Shown: positions 8,055 to 16,343 of the stretch, in pieces
Numbering within the stretch: the stretch's first letter is position 1
How the letters are laid out: each line of letters starts with the position of its first letter
NCBI GenBank assembly: GCA_963695085.1
Contig: CAVOFV010000001.1
Span: forward strand, 370,231-434,230
Source of the DNA: SG8-30 sp963695085
GTDB taxonomy: Bacteria; Pseudomonadota; Gammaproteobacteria; Steroidobacterales; Steroidobacteraceae
Length of the DNA stretch: 64,000 nucleotides
Reading direction: 5' to 3'
Notes under the pieces: model-generated
Database searches by the model: none
What the model was told of the DNA's origin: nothing
The model's input: the letters and a program-made list of their open reading frames with translations, nothing else
Position numbers and translations under genes: made by a program

Positions 8055-8831
8055 TCAGGCTGCGGCCTCGGCCTTGAGCGCCGCCGCCGCGGCGGCGCCG
8101 AGATAGCGCTCGATCAGGCGCCGGCCGAGGTAGATGAGCGGAATGAGCGCGACTGCCATCAGCATCTTGTAGCCGTAATTCACGGTGCCGACGGCCAGGA
8201 ACAGGTCGATGGGCCACTGCTGCGGGCCGAGCACGAAGGCGATGTACAGCACCACGAAGCTGTCCACCAGCTGCGAGATCGCGGTGGAGCCGGTCGCCCT
8301 GAGCCAGATCCAGCGCTCGCCGGTCGCGCTGCGGATGCGGTGGAACACCGCGACGTCGATCAGCTGCCCGATCAGGAAGGCGACGATGGAGCCGCCGATG
8401 GTCCACAGTCCCTGGCCGAAGACGCTGGCAAACGCCGCCTGCATGTCCGGTACGCCGCGCTCGCCCGCCACCGTGACCCACCAGGACGCCGGTGCCAGCT
8501 CGATGGCGGCATAGGCGAACAGGAACGCGTACGCGATGCACCCCACCGCCAGCCACGAGATGAACCGCACGCCGCGCACGCCGAAGTACTCGTTGATGAC
8601 GTCGGTCATGATGAACACGACCGGCCACAGCATGACGCCCGCGGTGAACGACAGTGATCCCGACTGCCCGAACAGCCGCCAGTCCACCGGCGGCAGGCCC
8701 AGCGTGTCCTCGAGCGCGAAGATCTTCACGCCGATGAACTCGGCCATCAGCGCGTTGGTCACGAACAGTCCGCAGAGCACGACGAACAGGCGGCTCGGGC
8801 GCTGGCTGACGGGCGACACCGAGCGGCTCAC
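8055..8831 (-). CDS. yhhQ: Queuosine precursor transporter (YhhQ/VUT family)
   Basis: About 258 residues with six or more membrane helices and family motifs FVTNALMAEFIGVKIF, FIMTDVINEYFGVRG and FLIGQLIDVAVFHRIR. YhhQ imports preQ0/preQ1 for queuosine synthesis in E. coli. The chosen GTG at 8831 sits in a GTGA overlap with the stop of the cupin gene, indicating translational coupling. An upstream start at 8918 would need 29 arginine-rich residues that lie over the cupin coding sequence. The alanine-rich C-terminus is variable in the family. queG in this same window makes the final queuosine step. Confidence 0.88.
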   Translation of the reverse strand: MSRSVSPVSQRPSRLFVVLCGLFVTNALMAEFIGVKIFALEDTLGLPPVDWRLFGQSGSLSFTAGVMLWPVVFIMTDVINEYFGVRGVRFISWLAVGCIAYAFLFAYAAIELAPASWWVTVAGERGVPDMQAAFASVFGQGLWTIGGSIVAFLIGQLIDVAVFHRIRSATGERWIWLRATGSTAISQLVDSFVVLYIAFVLGPQQWPIDLFLAVGTVNYGYKMLMAVALIPLIYLGRRLIERYLGAAAAAALKAEAAA

Positions 8832-9184
8832 GGGTCGCGGTGCACGGTTCCCGGCGAGAACGCCGGCACGCACACCGCCACGTAGCTTGCGCCTGCCGGT
8901 GTCGAGTAGCGCACCCATTCGCCGGCGGCCACATGCACCGCCTGGCCGGCGTGCACCTCGACGGAGCCGTCCGCGGACTCCACCCGCAGGCTGCCCGACA
9001 GCACCAGCGAATACTCGTCGAATTCCGGGGTCTGGCCCGGCTCCACCCAGCCCGGCGGGCTGGTCATGCGGGCGATGCTGAGGCCGGTCGTGCCGGAGTT
9101 CACGCGGCCGACGAATTCCTCGATGCGCTTGGGCAGGCTGCCGGCTGCCGCAACGACCGTGGGGACTTGGATGACTCGCGGCAA
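8828..9184 (-). CDS. Small single-domain cupin protein
   Basis: A 118-residue cupin. The two beta-barrel motifs are recognisable: GWVEPGQTPEFDEYSLVLSG, and HAGQAVHVAAGEWVRYSTP. The first motif has Glu/Asp where many metal cupins have a His pair, similar to EutQ-like cupins. Its stop overlaps the GTG start of yhhQ, so the two are probably co-transcribed and coupled, but no link to queuosine is known. The substrate is unknown. Confidence 0.8.
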   Translation of the reverse strand: MPRVIQVPTVVAAAGSLPKRIEEFVGRVNSGTTGLSIARMTSPPGWVEPGQTPEFDEYSLVLSGSLRVESADGSVEVHAGQAVHVAAGEWVRYSTPAGASYVAVCVPAFSPGTVHRDP

Positions 9185-9238
9185 GATGCGGTTCCCGGAC
9201 GTGGCCAGCCCGGAGTATCCCCTACGCGCGGCGCCCCC

Positions 9239-9463
9239 TCAATCCTGGTCGTGCCCGAAGTAGTCTTCGAGCCTCGTCATCGTGTCGGTTTCCCAGCCAA
9301 CGGGCAGCGTGCGCGCCACTTTCGACAGTTGCTCGACATGGGGCTTGACGCGTGCCAGCGCGCGCGCCTCCCAGCCCGCGTCCGGGGCGGCCCGCCGCCC
9401 TGGCCGGCGTTCCGGTTCCGTCTGATCCTTGGTGGGACCGTCGTCGCTCGCGTCGTCGCCCAT
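9239..9463 (-). CDS. Small hydrophilic protein of unknown function
   Basis: A 74-residue frame with strongly GC-biased third codon positions like its neighbours, and a GGGAG-type ribosome-binding site seven bases before the ATG. The N-terminal third is charged and probably disordered (MGDDASDDGPTKDQTEPER). The rest, ending DTMTRLEDYFGHDQD, could form helices. No family is recognised. It lies between hslR and the cupin gene on the same strand. Codon bias supports it being real, but there is no homology evidence here. Confidence 0.5.
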   Translation of the reverse strand: MGDDASDDGPTKDQTEPERRPGRRAAPDAGWEARALARVKPHVEQLSKVARTLPVGWETDTMTRLEDYFGHDQD

Positions 9464-9550
9464 GACTCCACTCCCGCGTCTGGCCCGTCAACGTTACGCC
9501 AGCGGTGCGGTGCGCGTATGAGACCGGCTTCACGTAACCGGCGGTCGCGG

Positions 9551-9973
9551 TCAGTCCCGCCGCTGCCCCCTGTGAAACCGCAGCAGCGCGCGCCGGGTCT
9601 GCTTGTCGGGCCTGCCGGGCGTCTGCGGGGCGGCCATCGACGCCAGCCGGCGCTGCTCACGCATCCGCTCGCGCCGCGCCGCGCTGCCGGTCGTCTCCTC
9701 GTAGCAGCGGTGGGCCTCGGGCGCCGGACCGCGACGCACGGGGATGGCGAGCACGGTGACGGTCAATGCGTCGAAACCGGCGGTAATCTCCAGCTGGTCG
9801 CCGACGCGCACCCCGCGCGCCGGCTTGGCGCGCTCGCCGTTGACGTGCACCTTGCCGCCGCTGACCGCCGCGGTGGCCAGCGACCGCGTGCGGAAAAAAC
9901 GCGCGTGCCACAGCCACTTGTCGAGCCGCAGCCGGCCGTCATCCGATTGCCGTCCATCCTTCATGCGCCGCAC
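9551..9973 (-). CDS. hslR: S4-domain RNA-binding protein, HslR (Hsp15) type
   Basis: A 140-residue protein. The S4 domain is near the N-terminus (RLRLDKWLWHARFFRTRSLA, then GGKVHVNGERAKPARGVRVGD), followed by a basic tail rich in Arg and Lys. This is the Hsp15 layout; in E. coli it binds 50S subunits that carry stalled nascent chains and promotes recycling. The ATG at 9973 and a second ATG at 9964 are both possible. It is divergent from kbl across 59 bp. Confidence 0.88.
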   Translation of the reverse strand: MRRMKDGRQSDDGRLRLDKWLWHARFFRTRSLATAAVSGGKVHVNGERAKPARGVRVGDQLEITAGFDALTVTVLAIPVRRGPAPEAHRCYEETTGSAARRERMREQRRLASMAAPQTPGRPDKQTRRALLRFHRGQRRD

Positions 9974-10032
9974 TCCGCGATCACGCCCCGCGGCACGTAT
10001 AATCGGGCCCTGTCACAGAAGGAGCCGGCCAG

Positions 10033-11223
10033 GTGGACCCGTCATTCCTCGAACGGCTCGCCGCACAGGGTGCTGAACTCCACGAACAGGGATTGTACAA
10101 GCGCGAGCGCGTGATCGCCTCGCCGCAGGATCCGGTCGTGCGCCTCGCCGACGGGCGCGAGGTCATCAACCTGTGCGCGAACAACTACCTCGGCCTGGCC
10201 AACCACCCGCAGCTGCGCGCGGCCGCCCACGCGGCGCTGGACCGTTACGGCTATGGCATGGCCTCGGTGCGCTTCATCTGCGGCACGCAGACCGTGCACC
10301 GCGAACTGGAGGCACGGCTGGCGGCGTTCCTGGGCACCGACGACGCGATCCTCTACTCGTCCTGCTTCGACGCCAACGGCGGCCTGTTCGAGACGCTGAC
10401 CGGCGAAGAGGACGCGATCATCTCGGATGCGCTCAACCATGCCAGCATCATCGACGGCATCCGGCTGTCGAAGGCGCGGCGCCTGCGCTACGACAACTGC
10501 GACCTCGGGCAACTCGAGGCCTGCCTGCGGCAGGCGGCGGATGCGCGCACGCGCCTGATCGTGAGCGACGGCGTGTTTTCCATGGACGGCACGATTGCGC
10601 GGCTCGCGGGCATCTGCGACCTCGCCGATCGCTACGATGCCATCGTGGTGGTCGACGACTCCCACGCGACCGGGTTCCTCGGCGCCAACGGCCGCGGCAG
10701 CCACGAGCATTGCGGCGTCGTCGGGCGCGTCGACATCATCACCAGCACCTTCGGCAAGGCGCTGGGCGGCGCGAGCGGCGGTTGCGTCGCGGGACGGCAG
10801 CAGGTCATCGACTGGCTGCGGCAACGCTCGCGCCCGTACCTGTTCTCCAACTCCGTGGCGCCGGTCGTCGCGGCCACGACCCTGCGCGTGCTCGACCTGC
10901 TGGAGTCCATGCCGGAACTGCGGCAGGGCCTGCGGGACAACGCGGCGCATTTCCGTGCGTGCCTGCAGCAGCTAGGCTTCGAGCTGGTGCCGGGCGAACA
11001 CCCCATCATCCCGGTGATGCTGGGCGACGCGCCGCTGGCGGTGCGCATGGCCGAGCGGCTGCTCGAACTCGGCGTGTACGTCATAGGTTTCTCCTATCCC
11101 GTCGTGCCGCTGGGCAAGGCACGGATCCGCACCCAGATGTGCGCCGCACACAGCCGGGCGCAGCTCGACCGGGCGGTCGGGGCCTTCGCCACGGCCGGAC
11201 GCGAACTCGGCATCATTCAATGA
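10033..11223 (+). CDS. kbl: 2-amino-3-ketobutyrate CoA ligase (glycine C-acetyltransferase)
   Basis: A 396-residue PLP enzyme of the alpha-oxoamine synthase family. Motifs seen are NLCANNYLGLANHP, SVRFICGTQTVHRELE, SDGVFSMDGT, VDDSHATGF and the PLP lysine in TSTFGKALGGASGG. It cleaves 2-amino-3-ketobutyrate with CoA to glycine and acetyl-CoA, the second step of threonine breakdown. The start is a GTG at 10033, supported by AAGGAG eight bases upstream. tdh follows after 7 bp, forming the usual kbl-tdh operon. Confidence 0.96.
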   Translation: MDPSFLERLAAQGAELHEQGLYKRERVIASPQDPVVRLADGREVINLCANNYLGLANHPQLRAAAHAALDRYGYGMASVRFICGTQTVHRELEARLAAFLGTDDAILYSSCFDANGGLFETLTGEEDAIISDALNHASIIDGIRLSKARRLRYDNCDLGQLEACLRQAADARTRLIVSDGVFSMDGTIARLAGICDLADRYDAIVVVDDSHATGFLGANGRGSHEHCGVVGRVDIITSTFGKALGGASGGCVAGRQQVIDWLRQRSRPYLFSNSVAPVVAATTLRVLDLLESMPELRQGLRDNAAHFRACLQQLGFELVPGEHPIIPVMLGDAPLAVRMAERLLELGVYVIGFSYPVVPLGKARIRTQMCAAHSRAQLDRAVGAFATAGRELGIIQ

Positions 11224-11230
11224 GGGCACC

Positions 11231-12259
11231 ATGAAGGCACTGGTCAAGTCGCGGCGCGAGGCGGGGATCTGGATGCAGAAGCTGGATCGTCCGGCCGTCG
11301 GGCACAACGACGTATTGATCCGCATGCGCAAGACGGCGATCTGCGGCACCGACATCCACATCTACAACTGGGACGCCTGGGCGCAGAAGACGATTCCCGT
11401 GCCGATGCAGGTAGGCCATGAGTACTGCGGCGAGATCGTCGAGATGGGCGGCGAAGTCGCGGGCTTGCAGATCGGCGACCGCGTGTCCGGCGAGGGCCAC
11501 ATCACCTGCGGGCACTGCCGCAACTGCCGCGCCGGCCGCCGCCACCTGTGCCGCAACACCGCCGGGGTTGGCGTCAACCGGCCAGGGTGCTTCGCCGAGT
11601 ACATGACCCTGCCGGCCTCCAACGTGTTCAGGCTGCCGGCGGCGATCAGCGACGACATCGCCTCGATCCTGGATCCGCTGGGCAACGCGACCCATGCCGC
11701 GTTGTCGTTCAGCATCGTGGGCGAAGACGTGCTGATCACCGGCGCGGGCCCGATCGGCATCATGGCCGTCGCCATCGCGCGCTTCATCGGCGCGCGTCAC
11801 GTCGTCATCACGGACGTGAATGACTACCGGCTCGAGCTGGCGCGGAAGATGGGCGCAACGCGCGCCGTCAACGTCACGCGCGATGCACTGCCGGACGTCA
11901 TGAACGAGCTCGGCATGGAGGAAGGCTTCGATGTCGGGCTCGAGATGTCGGGCAACCCGGGCGCTTTCCGCGACATGGTCAAGACCATGCACCACGGCGG
12001 CAGCATCGCGCTGCTCGGCATCCCGCCCGCGGACATGGCCATCGACTGGAACGACGTCATCTTCAAGGGACTGGTCATCAAGGGCATCTACGGCCGCGAG
12101 ATGTTCGAGACCTGGTACAAGATGGCGAGCATGCTGCAGAGCGGGCTGGACGTCGCGCCGGTCATCACGCACCGCTTCCCGGTCGGCGACTACCAGCAGG
12201 CCTTCGAGGTCATGAACACCGGACGCTCCGGCAAGGTCATCCTGGACTGGGCGGCCTGA
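11231..12259 (+). CDS. tdh: L-threonine 3-dehydrogenase
   Basis: A 342-residue zinc-dependent medium-chain dehydrogenase. The catalytic zinc site is CGTDIHIYNWD and GHEYCGEIVEMG; the structural zinc cysteines are in CGHCRNCRAGRRHLC; the Rossmann loop is GAGPIGIMAVAIARF. It oxidises L-threonine to 2-amino-3-ketobutyrate with NAD+, feeding Kbl from the gene just upstream. It ends 3 bp from the convergent sppA stop with no room for a terminator between them. Confidence 0.96.
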   Translation: MKALVKSRREAGIWMQKLDRPAVGHNDVLIRMRKTAICGTDIHIYNWDAWAQKTIPVPMQVGHEYCGEIVEMGGEVAGLQIGDRVSGEGHITCGHCRNCRAGRRHLCRNTAGVGVNRPGCFAEYMTLPASNVFRLPAAISDDIASILDPLGNATHAALSFSIVGEDVLITGAGPIGIMAVAIARFIGARHVVITDVNDYRLELARKMGATRAVNVTRDALPDVMNELGMEEGFDVGLEMSGNPGAFRDMVKTMHHGGSIALLGIPPADMAIDWNDVIFKGLVIKGIYGREMFETWYKMASMLQSGLDVAPVITHRFPVGDYQQAFEVMNTGRSGKVILDWAA

Positions 12260-12262
12260 GGC

Positions 12263-14107
12263 TCACTCGACGCGACAGGCGCACCAGTACAACGGGCGCC
12301 CGCTTTCCGCCAGCCTGACCAGACTGGCGACTTCCGGCGCGACCAGCCCGATCAGCGGCAGCGTGGGCCGCTTGATCTCGAAGCCCGCCCAGCTCACGAA
12401 ACGCGCCACCGCGGCGCGCAGCTGGAGCGCCAGCATGTCCCGCCAGCTGCGGTCCGGCTTGAGCCATTCGGTGCCGTAGCCGTCCGCCAGGCTGCCGATG
12501 CGCGCGGCTTCCTCGACCGCGGCCGACAGGTCGCCGAATGCGTCCACGAGCCCGACATTCTTCGCGTCGGTCCCGGACCAGACGCGGCCCTGCCCGATGC
12601 TGTCGATGTCCTCCCACGGCCGCTGGCGGGACTGCGCCACGCCGGCGACAAATGTGCGGTAGGCGTGCCCGACGCTGGCCTGCAGGACCTCCGCGAGTTG
12701 TGGGTTCAGGTCGCGGTCGAGCCGCTCGGCGCCGGCCAGCGCCGTGGTGCCGAAACCGTCGGTCGTGATGCCGATCTTGCCGAGCGTGCGGCCGAACGTC
12801 GGGATCACTGCGTAAACGCCGATGGAGCCCGTAATCGTGGTCGGCGCGGCGTAGATGCGGTCCGCCGGCGCGGCGATGTAATACCCGCCGGAGGCCGCGA
12901 CGCTGGACATCGAGGCCACGACCGGTTTGCCGGCCGCGCGCAGCGCCAGGACTTCGCGGCGCACCTGCTCGGCCGCGAACATGCTGCCGCCGGGGCTGTC
13001 GATGCGCAGCACCACCGCATCGATGCGGTCGTCGAAGCGAGCGTCACGCAGCAGCCCGGACAGCGTGTCGCCGCCGACCGTGCCCGGCGGCTGCGCGCCG
13101 TCCAGGATGTCGCCGGCGGCGACGATCACGCCCACATTGTGCTTGGCTCGCTTGCGAAGGCTCCGCTCGGACTGCAGCACGGCCAGGTAGTGCCGCCAGT
13201 CCATGCCCTGGAAGCTGTGCTCTTCCTCGTCCTCGCCGACTTCCTCGCTGACCCGCTCGTCGAACTGCTCGCGGGTCTTCAGGCCGTCCACGAGGTCGCG
13301 GCCGAGCGCGTACTGCGCGAGGTCGCCCTCGGCCTGCCGCACGCCTTCGCCGGCCCGGTCCGCGTAGCCCTGCAGCGCCTCGGGCTCGATGCCGCGGGCT
13401 GCCGCGACGTCGGCCTTCCAGGCTTCCCACAGCGCGCCTATCCAGACCGTCGCCTCGCTGCGGTCTTCCGCCGACATGTTGCTGCGGGTGAAGCTCTCCG
13501 GCGCCGACTTGTGCGTACCGACCTTGAATACGTTGACCTCGACGCCGAGCTTGTCGGCGGTGCCCTTGAGGTACTGCCGGAAGTACCCATAGCCCTCGAT
13601 GATCACCACGCCGAACGGATCGAGATACACCTCGTCCGCCTGCGCGGCGAGGTAATACTGGCGCTGGTCGTAGTAGGCGCCCCAGGCCAGCACCTTCTTG
13701 CCCGACTCGCGGAAGACCGCGATCGCGCGGCCGAGGTCCTGCAGGGCCGGCAGTCCCGCGCGCTCGAGCGCGCCGAGATCCAGGACCAGGGCCTGCACGC
13801 GGTCGTCGTCCGCCGCGGCCCTGACCACCTTGAGCAGATCTTCCAGCCGCGTCTCGGGCTGGCGCTCGCCGGCCAGGTCGAACAGCGCGCGGTCCAGCGC
13901 ATCGCCCGACAGTTCCTCGACGATGCGGCCTTCCGGCGCCAGCACCAGCGCGGCCTTGGCCGGGACGTAGGGGATCGCCGAACGGGTGGCTGCAAACACG
14001 ATGCCGAACAGCACCAGCAACAGGACCAGGTGCAGCACCTTGCGCACGCCATCCAGCGCGCGCCAGACGCCCCTGAAGAATCCGCCGATCATCTTGAACA
14101 GGCTCAT
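12263..14107 (-). CDS. sppA: Signal peptide peptidase SppA, 67K (long) type
   Basis: 614 residues from the chosen start at 14107 (MSLFKMIGGFFRGVW), close to the 618 of E. coli SppA. One N-terminal membrane anchor (LHLVLLLVLFGIVFAA) is followed by two tandem S49 domains. The catalytic lysine is expected in the N-terminal domain (GTHKSAPESF), and the serine nucleophile in the C-terminal domain (SVAASGGYYIAAPADRIYA), as in E. coli K209/S409. It degrades cleaved signal peptides in the periplasmic face of the inner membrane. A longer in-frame start at 14200 adds residues unlike any family member. Confidence 0.93.
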   Translation of the reverse strand: MSLFKMIGGFFRGVWRALDGVRKVLHLVLLLVLFGIVFAATRSAIPYVPAKAALVLAPEGRIVEELSGDALDRALFDLAGERQPETRLEDLLKVVRAAADDDRVQALVLDLGALERAGLPALQDLGRAIAVFRESGKKVLAWGAYYDQRQYYLAAQADEVYLDPFGVVIIEGYGYFRQYLKGTADKLGVEVNVFKVGTHKSAPESFTRSNMSAEDRSEATVWIGALWEAWKADVAAARGIEPEALQGYADRAGEGVRQAEGDLAQYALGRDLVDGLKTREQFDERVSEEVGEDEEEHSFQGMDWRHYLAVLQSERSLRKRAKHNVGVIVAAGDILDGAQPPGTVGGDTLSGLLRDARFDDRIDAVVLRIDSPGGSMFAAEQVRREVLALRAAGKPVVASMSSVAASGGYYIAAPADRIYAAPTTITGSIGVYAVIPTFGRTLGKIGITTDGFGTTALAGAERLDRDLNPQLAEVLQASVGHAYRTFVAGVAQSRQRPWEDIDSIGQGRVWSGTDAKNVGLVDAFGDLSAAVEEAARIGSLADGYGTEWLKPDRSWRDMLALQLRAAVARFVSWAGFEIKRPTLPLIGLVAPEVASLVRLAESGRPLYWCACRVE

Positions 14108-14201
14108 GACCGTACTACCCTGCCGTCGCGCCGGATCCGCCGGCCCGCCAGAGTTTACCGGCCCGGCCCGATCGGCGTGCAACGCCTTTGCAGCGGCCAA
14201 G

Positions 14202-14226
14202 AAAACGGGGCCACGCCGGGCCCCGT
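14202..14226 (-). terminator. Rho-independent terminator after rplS
   Basis: Read on the minus strand, an 8-bp perfect stem ACGGGGCC / GGCCCCGT (arms at 14219-14226 and 14205-14212) with a six-base loop is followed by TTTTC. It lies 29 bp beyond the rplS stop and marks the end of the rpsP-rimM-trmD-rplS operon. Confidence 0.8.
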
Positions 14227-14254
14227 CTACTCGAACCGCCCGCGCCGTCCGACG

Positions 14255-14602
14255 TCAGTCGATCTTCTCCTCGATGCGCGCCGACCTGCCGGAACGTTCG
14301 CGCAGGAAGTACAGCTTCGCGCGACGCACGTGGCCGCGACGCTTCACCTGCACGTCGGCGATCGACGGGCTGTGTGACTGGAACACGCGCTCCACGCCCT
14401 CACCGTGCGAGATCTTGCGAACCGTGAACGAGCTGTTGAGCCCGCGGTTCTTGCGCGCAATGACCACGCCCTCGTAGGCCTGCACGCGCTCGCGCTCGCC
14501 TTCCTTGACCTTGACCTGCACGACGACGGTGTCGCCGGGCACGAATTCCGGCAGCTTCCTCGTCGCGGCCCGCGCCTCGAAGTCCTGGATGATCTTGTTC
14601 AT
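14255..14602 (-). CDS. rplS: 50S ribosomal protein L19
   Basis: A 115-residue L19, the family's normal length. Signatures include PEFVPGDTVVVQVKVKEGER, QAYEGVVIARKNRGLNSSF and FTVRKISHGEGVERVFQSHS. It sits at the 30S-50S interface. Last gene of the rpsP-rimM-trmD-rplS operon, 21 bp after trmD, followed by a strong terminator. Confidence 0.97.
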   Translation of the reverse strand: MNKIIQDFEARAATRKLPEFVPGDTVVVQVKVKEGERERVQAYEGVVIARKNRGLNSSFTVRKISHGEGVERVFQSHSPSIADVQVKRRGHVRRAKLYFLRERSGRSARIEEKID

Positions 14603-14623
14603 GGGTCTGTTCCCGCTGTCGAT

Positions 14624-15388
14624 TCAAGCCTTGCGGCCGGGCGGCTCGACTCCCGCCTCGGCGCAGTATTCCTCGAGGAGCACGCGCTCCTCCGGTCCAA
14701 GTTCCCGCGCGGCCAGCAGCTCCGGTCGCCGTCGCCAGGTCAGGCCCAGCGCCTGTTTCAGCCGCCAGCGCCGGATCGCCTCGTGGTTGCCGCCCAGCAG
14801 CACCTCGGGCACCGGCCGCCCCTGCCACGTCTCCGGCCGCGTGTATTGCGGCCAGTCGAGCAGGCCGTCCGCGAACGAGTCCTGCTCCGCCGAGGCCTCG
14901 TCGCCCAGCACGCCGGGCAGCAGCCTCGCCACCGCATCCACCACGATCAGCGCCGGCAGCTCGCCGCCCGACACGACGTAATCGCCGACCGACAGCTCCT
15001 CGTCCACCGCCGCGTCCAGCACGCGCTGGTCCACGCCTTCGTACCGCCCTGCCACCAGCACCGCGCCCGGCAGCGCCGCCAGGCGCACCGCGCCCTGCTG
15101 GTCGAACCGCCGGCCCTGCGCGCTGAGCGCAATCACCGGGCAACCCGCTGGCAGCCTCGCCGACGCCGCCCGAATGGCCGCGTCGAGCGCTCCGGCCTTC
15201 ATCACCATCCCGGGCCCGCCGCCGTAGGGGCGGTCGTCCACGGTCCGGTGCACATCCGAGGTGTGCGCCCGCGGATCCTCGGTGCCGACATGCAGCACCC
15301 CGCGTCCCACCGCCCGGCCCACGACGCCGCAGGCGAGGTAGGCCCGGACCAGCTCCGGAAACAGCGTCACTACCTCGAAGCGCAACAC
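14624..15388 (-). CDS. trmD: tRNA (guanine37-N1)-methyltransferase
   Basis: About 254 residues of SPOUT-class TrmD. Motifs include FEVVTLFPELV at the start, RPYGGGPGMVMK, the knot segment SVGDYVVSGGELPALIVVDAV and LDWPQYTRPETWQGRPVPEVLLGGN split across residues 170-195. It places m1G37 in tRNAs with G36, preventing +1 slippage. The GTG at 15388 was chosen because the family begins MLRFEVVTLF-like; it follows the rimM stop by 7 bp. A TTG at 15394 is possible, while the upstream ATG at 15448 would overlap rimM coding sequence. Confidence 0.95.
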   Translation of the reverse strand: MLRFEVVTLFPELVRAYLACGVVGRAVGRGVLHVGTEDPRAHTSDVHRTVDDRPYGGGPGMVMKAGALDAAIRAASARLPAGCPVIALSAQGRRFDQQGAVRLAALPGAVLVAGRYEGVDQRVLDAAVDEELSVGDYVVSGGELPALIVVDAVARLLPGVLGDEASAEQDSFADGLLDWPQYTRPETWQGRPVPEVLLGGNHEAIRRWRLKQALGLTWRRRPELLAARELGPEERVLLEEYCAEAGVEPPGRKA

Positions 15389-15395
15389 CGGCAAC

Positions 15396-15920
15396 CTAGA
15401 CTTCCGGGTCCCAGTCCACCACGATGCGCCCGGCATCGAGGTCGACATTCTTCAGGTGGCTCGGCACCAGCGGCACCAGGCGCTCGCGCTCACCCACCAC
15501 GATCATGACCGGGTTGGCCGGCGTCTCGGCGAAGCCATCCAGCCTGCCAAGCGGCACCCCCCCGGTCGTGACGACCTCGAGTCCCTCGAGATCGGCCCAG
15601 TAGTACTGGCGCCCTTCCAGGACCGGCAGCCGGCTGCGCGGCACGCTGATATCGCAGTGCGCGAGCGCCGCCGCCGCGTCCCGGTCGCCAACACCCTCGA
15701 GTCTCGCGACCACGGCCTTGCCGTGGCGGCGGCCCTCGAGGGGCCGGAGTGTACGTGGGCCGGAGCGCGGCACGTCAACGTGCCACTCGCCGAAGTCCAG
15801 GACATCCTCCGCCGGGTCGGTGTAGGACCTGACCTTCACCCAACCTTTCACTCCGAATGGACCGGTGATCCGCCCCATCGTCACCAGCGGCCCGGCCGGC
15901 GCCGACGGTTCAACCGTCAT
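15396..15920 (-). CDS. rimM: Ribosome maturation factor RimM
   Basis: A 174-residue RimM. The N-terminal domain starts VTMGRITGPFGVKGWVKVRS and the PRC-barrel is at the C-terminus (YYWADLEGLEVVT, PLVPSHLKNVDLDAGRIVVD). It binds S19 and assists 16S rRNA processing and 30S head assembly. Second gene of the operon, 24 bp after rpsP. The end VDWDPEV agrees with relatives, which end in a similar acidic stretch. Confidence 0.95.
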   Translation of the reverse strand: MTVEPSAPAGPLVTMGRITGPFGVKGWVKVRSYTDPAEDVLDFGEWHVDVPRSGPRTLRPLEGRRHGKAVVARLEGVGDRDAAAALAHCDISVPRSRLPVLEGRQYYWADLEGLEVVTTGGVPLGRLDGFAETPANPVMIVVGERERLVPLVPSHLKNVDLDAGRIVVDWDPEV

Positions 15921-15944
15921 GGCCCGGCTTCATCAGTCACGTCC

Positions 15945-16202
15945 TCAGGCGTCCGCAGCCCGCTTGCGGTAGGCCGTCACGAGCGCCCGCACACGGTCCG
16001 ACATCTGCGCGCCGGTACCCGCCCAATGGTCGATGCGGGCGAGGTCGAGCTGGATCTTCGTTTCCTTGTTGCGCGCGACCGGATTGAAGTAACCCACCTG
16101 CTCCAGCACCGGGCCACCTTGCCGCCTGCGGCTGTCTGCGACGACGACGTGATAGAACGGCGAGTTCTTGCCGCCACGACGCGTCAATCGGATCGTCACC
16201 AT
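15945..16202 (-). CDS. rpsP: 30S ribosomal protein S16
   Basis: 85 residues from the start at 16202 (MVTIRLTRRGGKNSPFYHVV), preceded by GAGGA eight bases upstream; an upstream in-frame start at 16250 lacks such a site. Signatures are VADSRRRQGG, EQVGYFNPVA and KIQLDLARIDHW. First gene of the rpsP-rimM-trmD-rplS operon, as in E. coli. Confidence 0.96.
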   Translation of the reverse strand: MVTIRLTRRGGKNSPFYHVVVADSRRRQGGPVLEQVGYFNPVARNKETKIQLDLARIDHWAGTGAQMSDRVRALVTAYRKRAADA

Positions 16203-16288
16203 CGAAACTGTCCTCGAAATCGTAAGCCACGCGCACCCCCGGGTGCACACAGGCGGCCGGCCGCAGCCCGGTCGTCAGAGAGCCGCGC

Positions 16289-16317
16289 ATATTACCCAAA
16301 AACGGCCGGAAGTTAAA
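16289..16317 (-). promoter_or_regulatory. Predicted sigma-70 promoter for the rpsP operon
   Basis: On the minus strand TTTAAC (16312-16317) and TAATAT (16289-16294) are separated by exactly 17 bp. The region is clearly AT-richer than its surroundings and lies between the ffh stop and rpsP, leaving a leader of about 80 bases. Confidence 0.5.
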
Positions 16318-16343
16318 TAGTTAGGTGTGGGGCGGGGGTCATT

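Noticed and set aside
8832..9238. A preQ1 riboswitch before yhhQ
   Set aside because: yhhQ overlaps the cupin gene, and no preQ1-I/II-like hairpin with an A-rich tail is seen before either gene.
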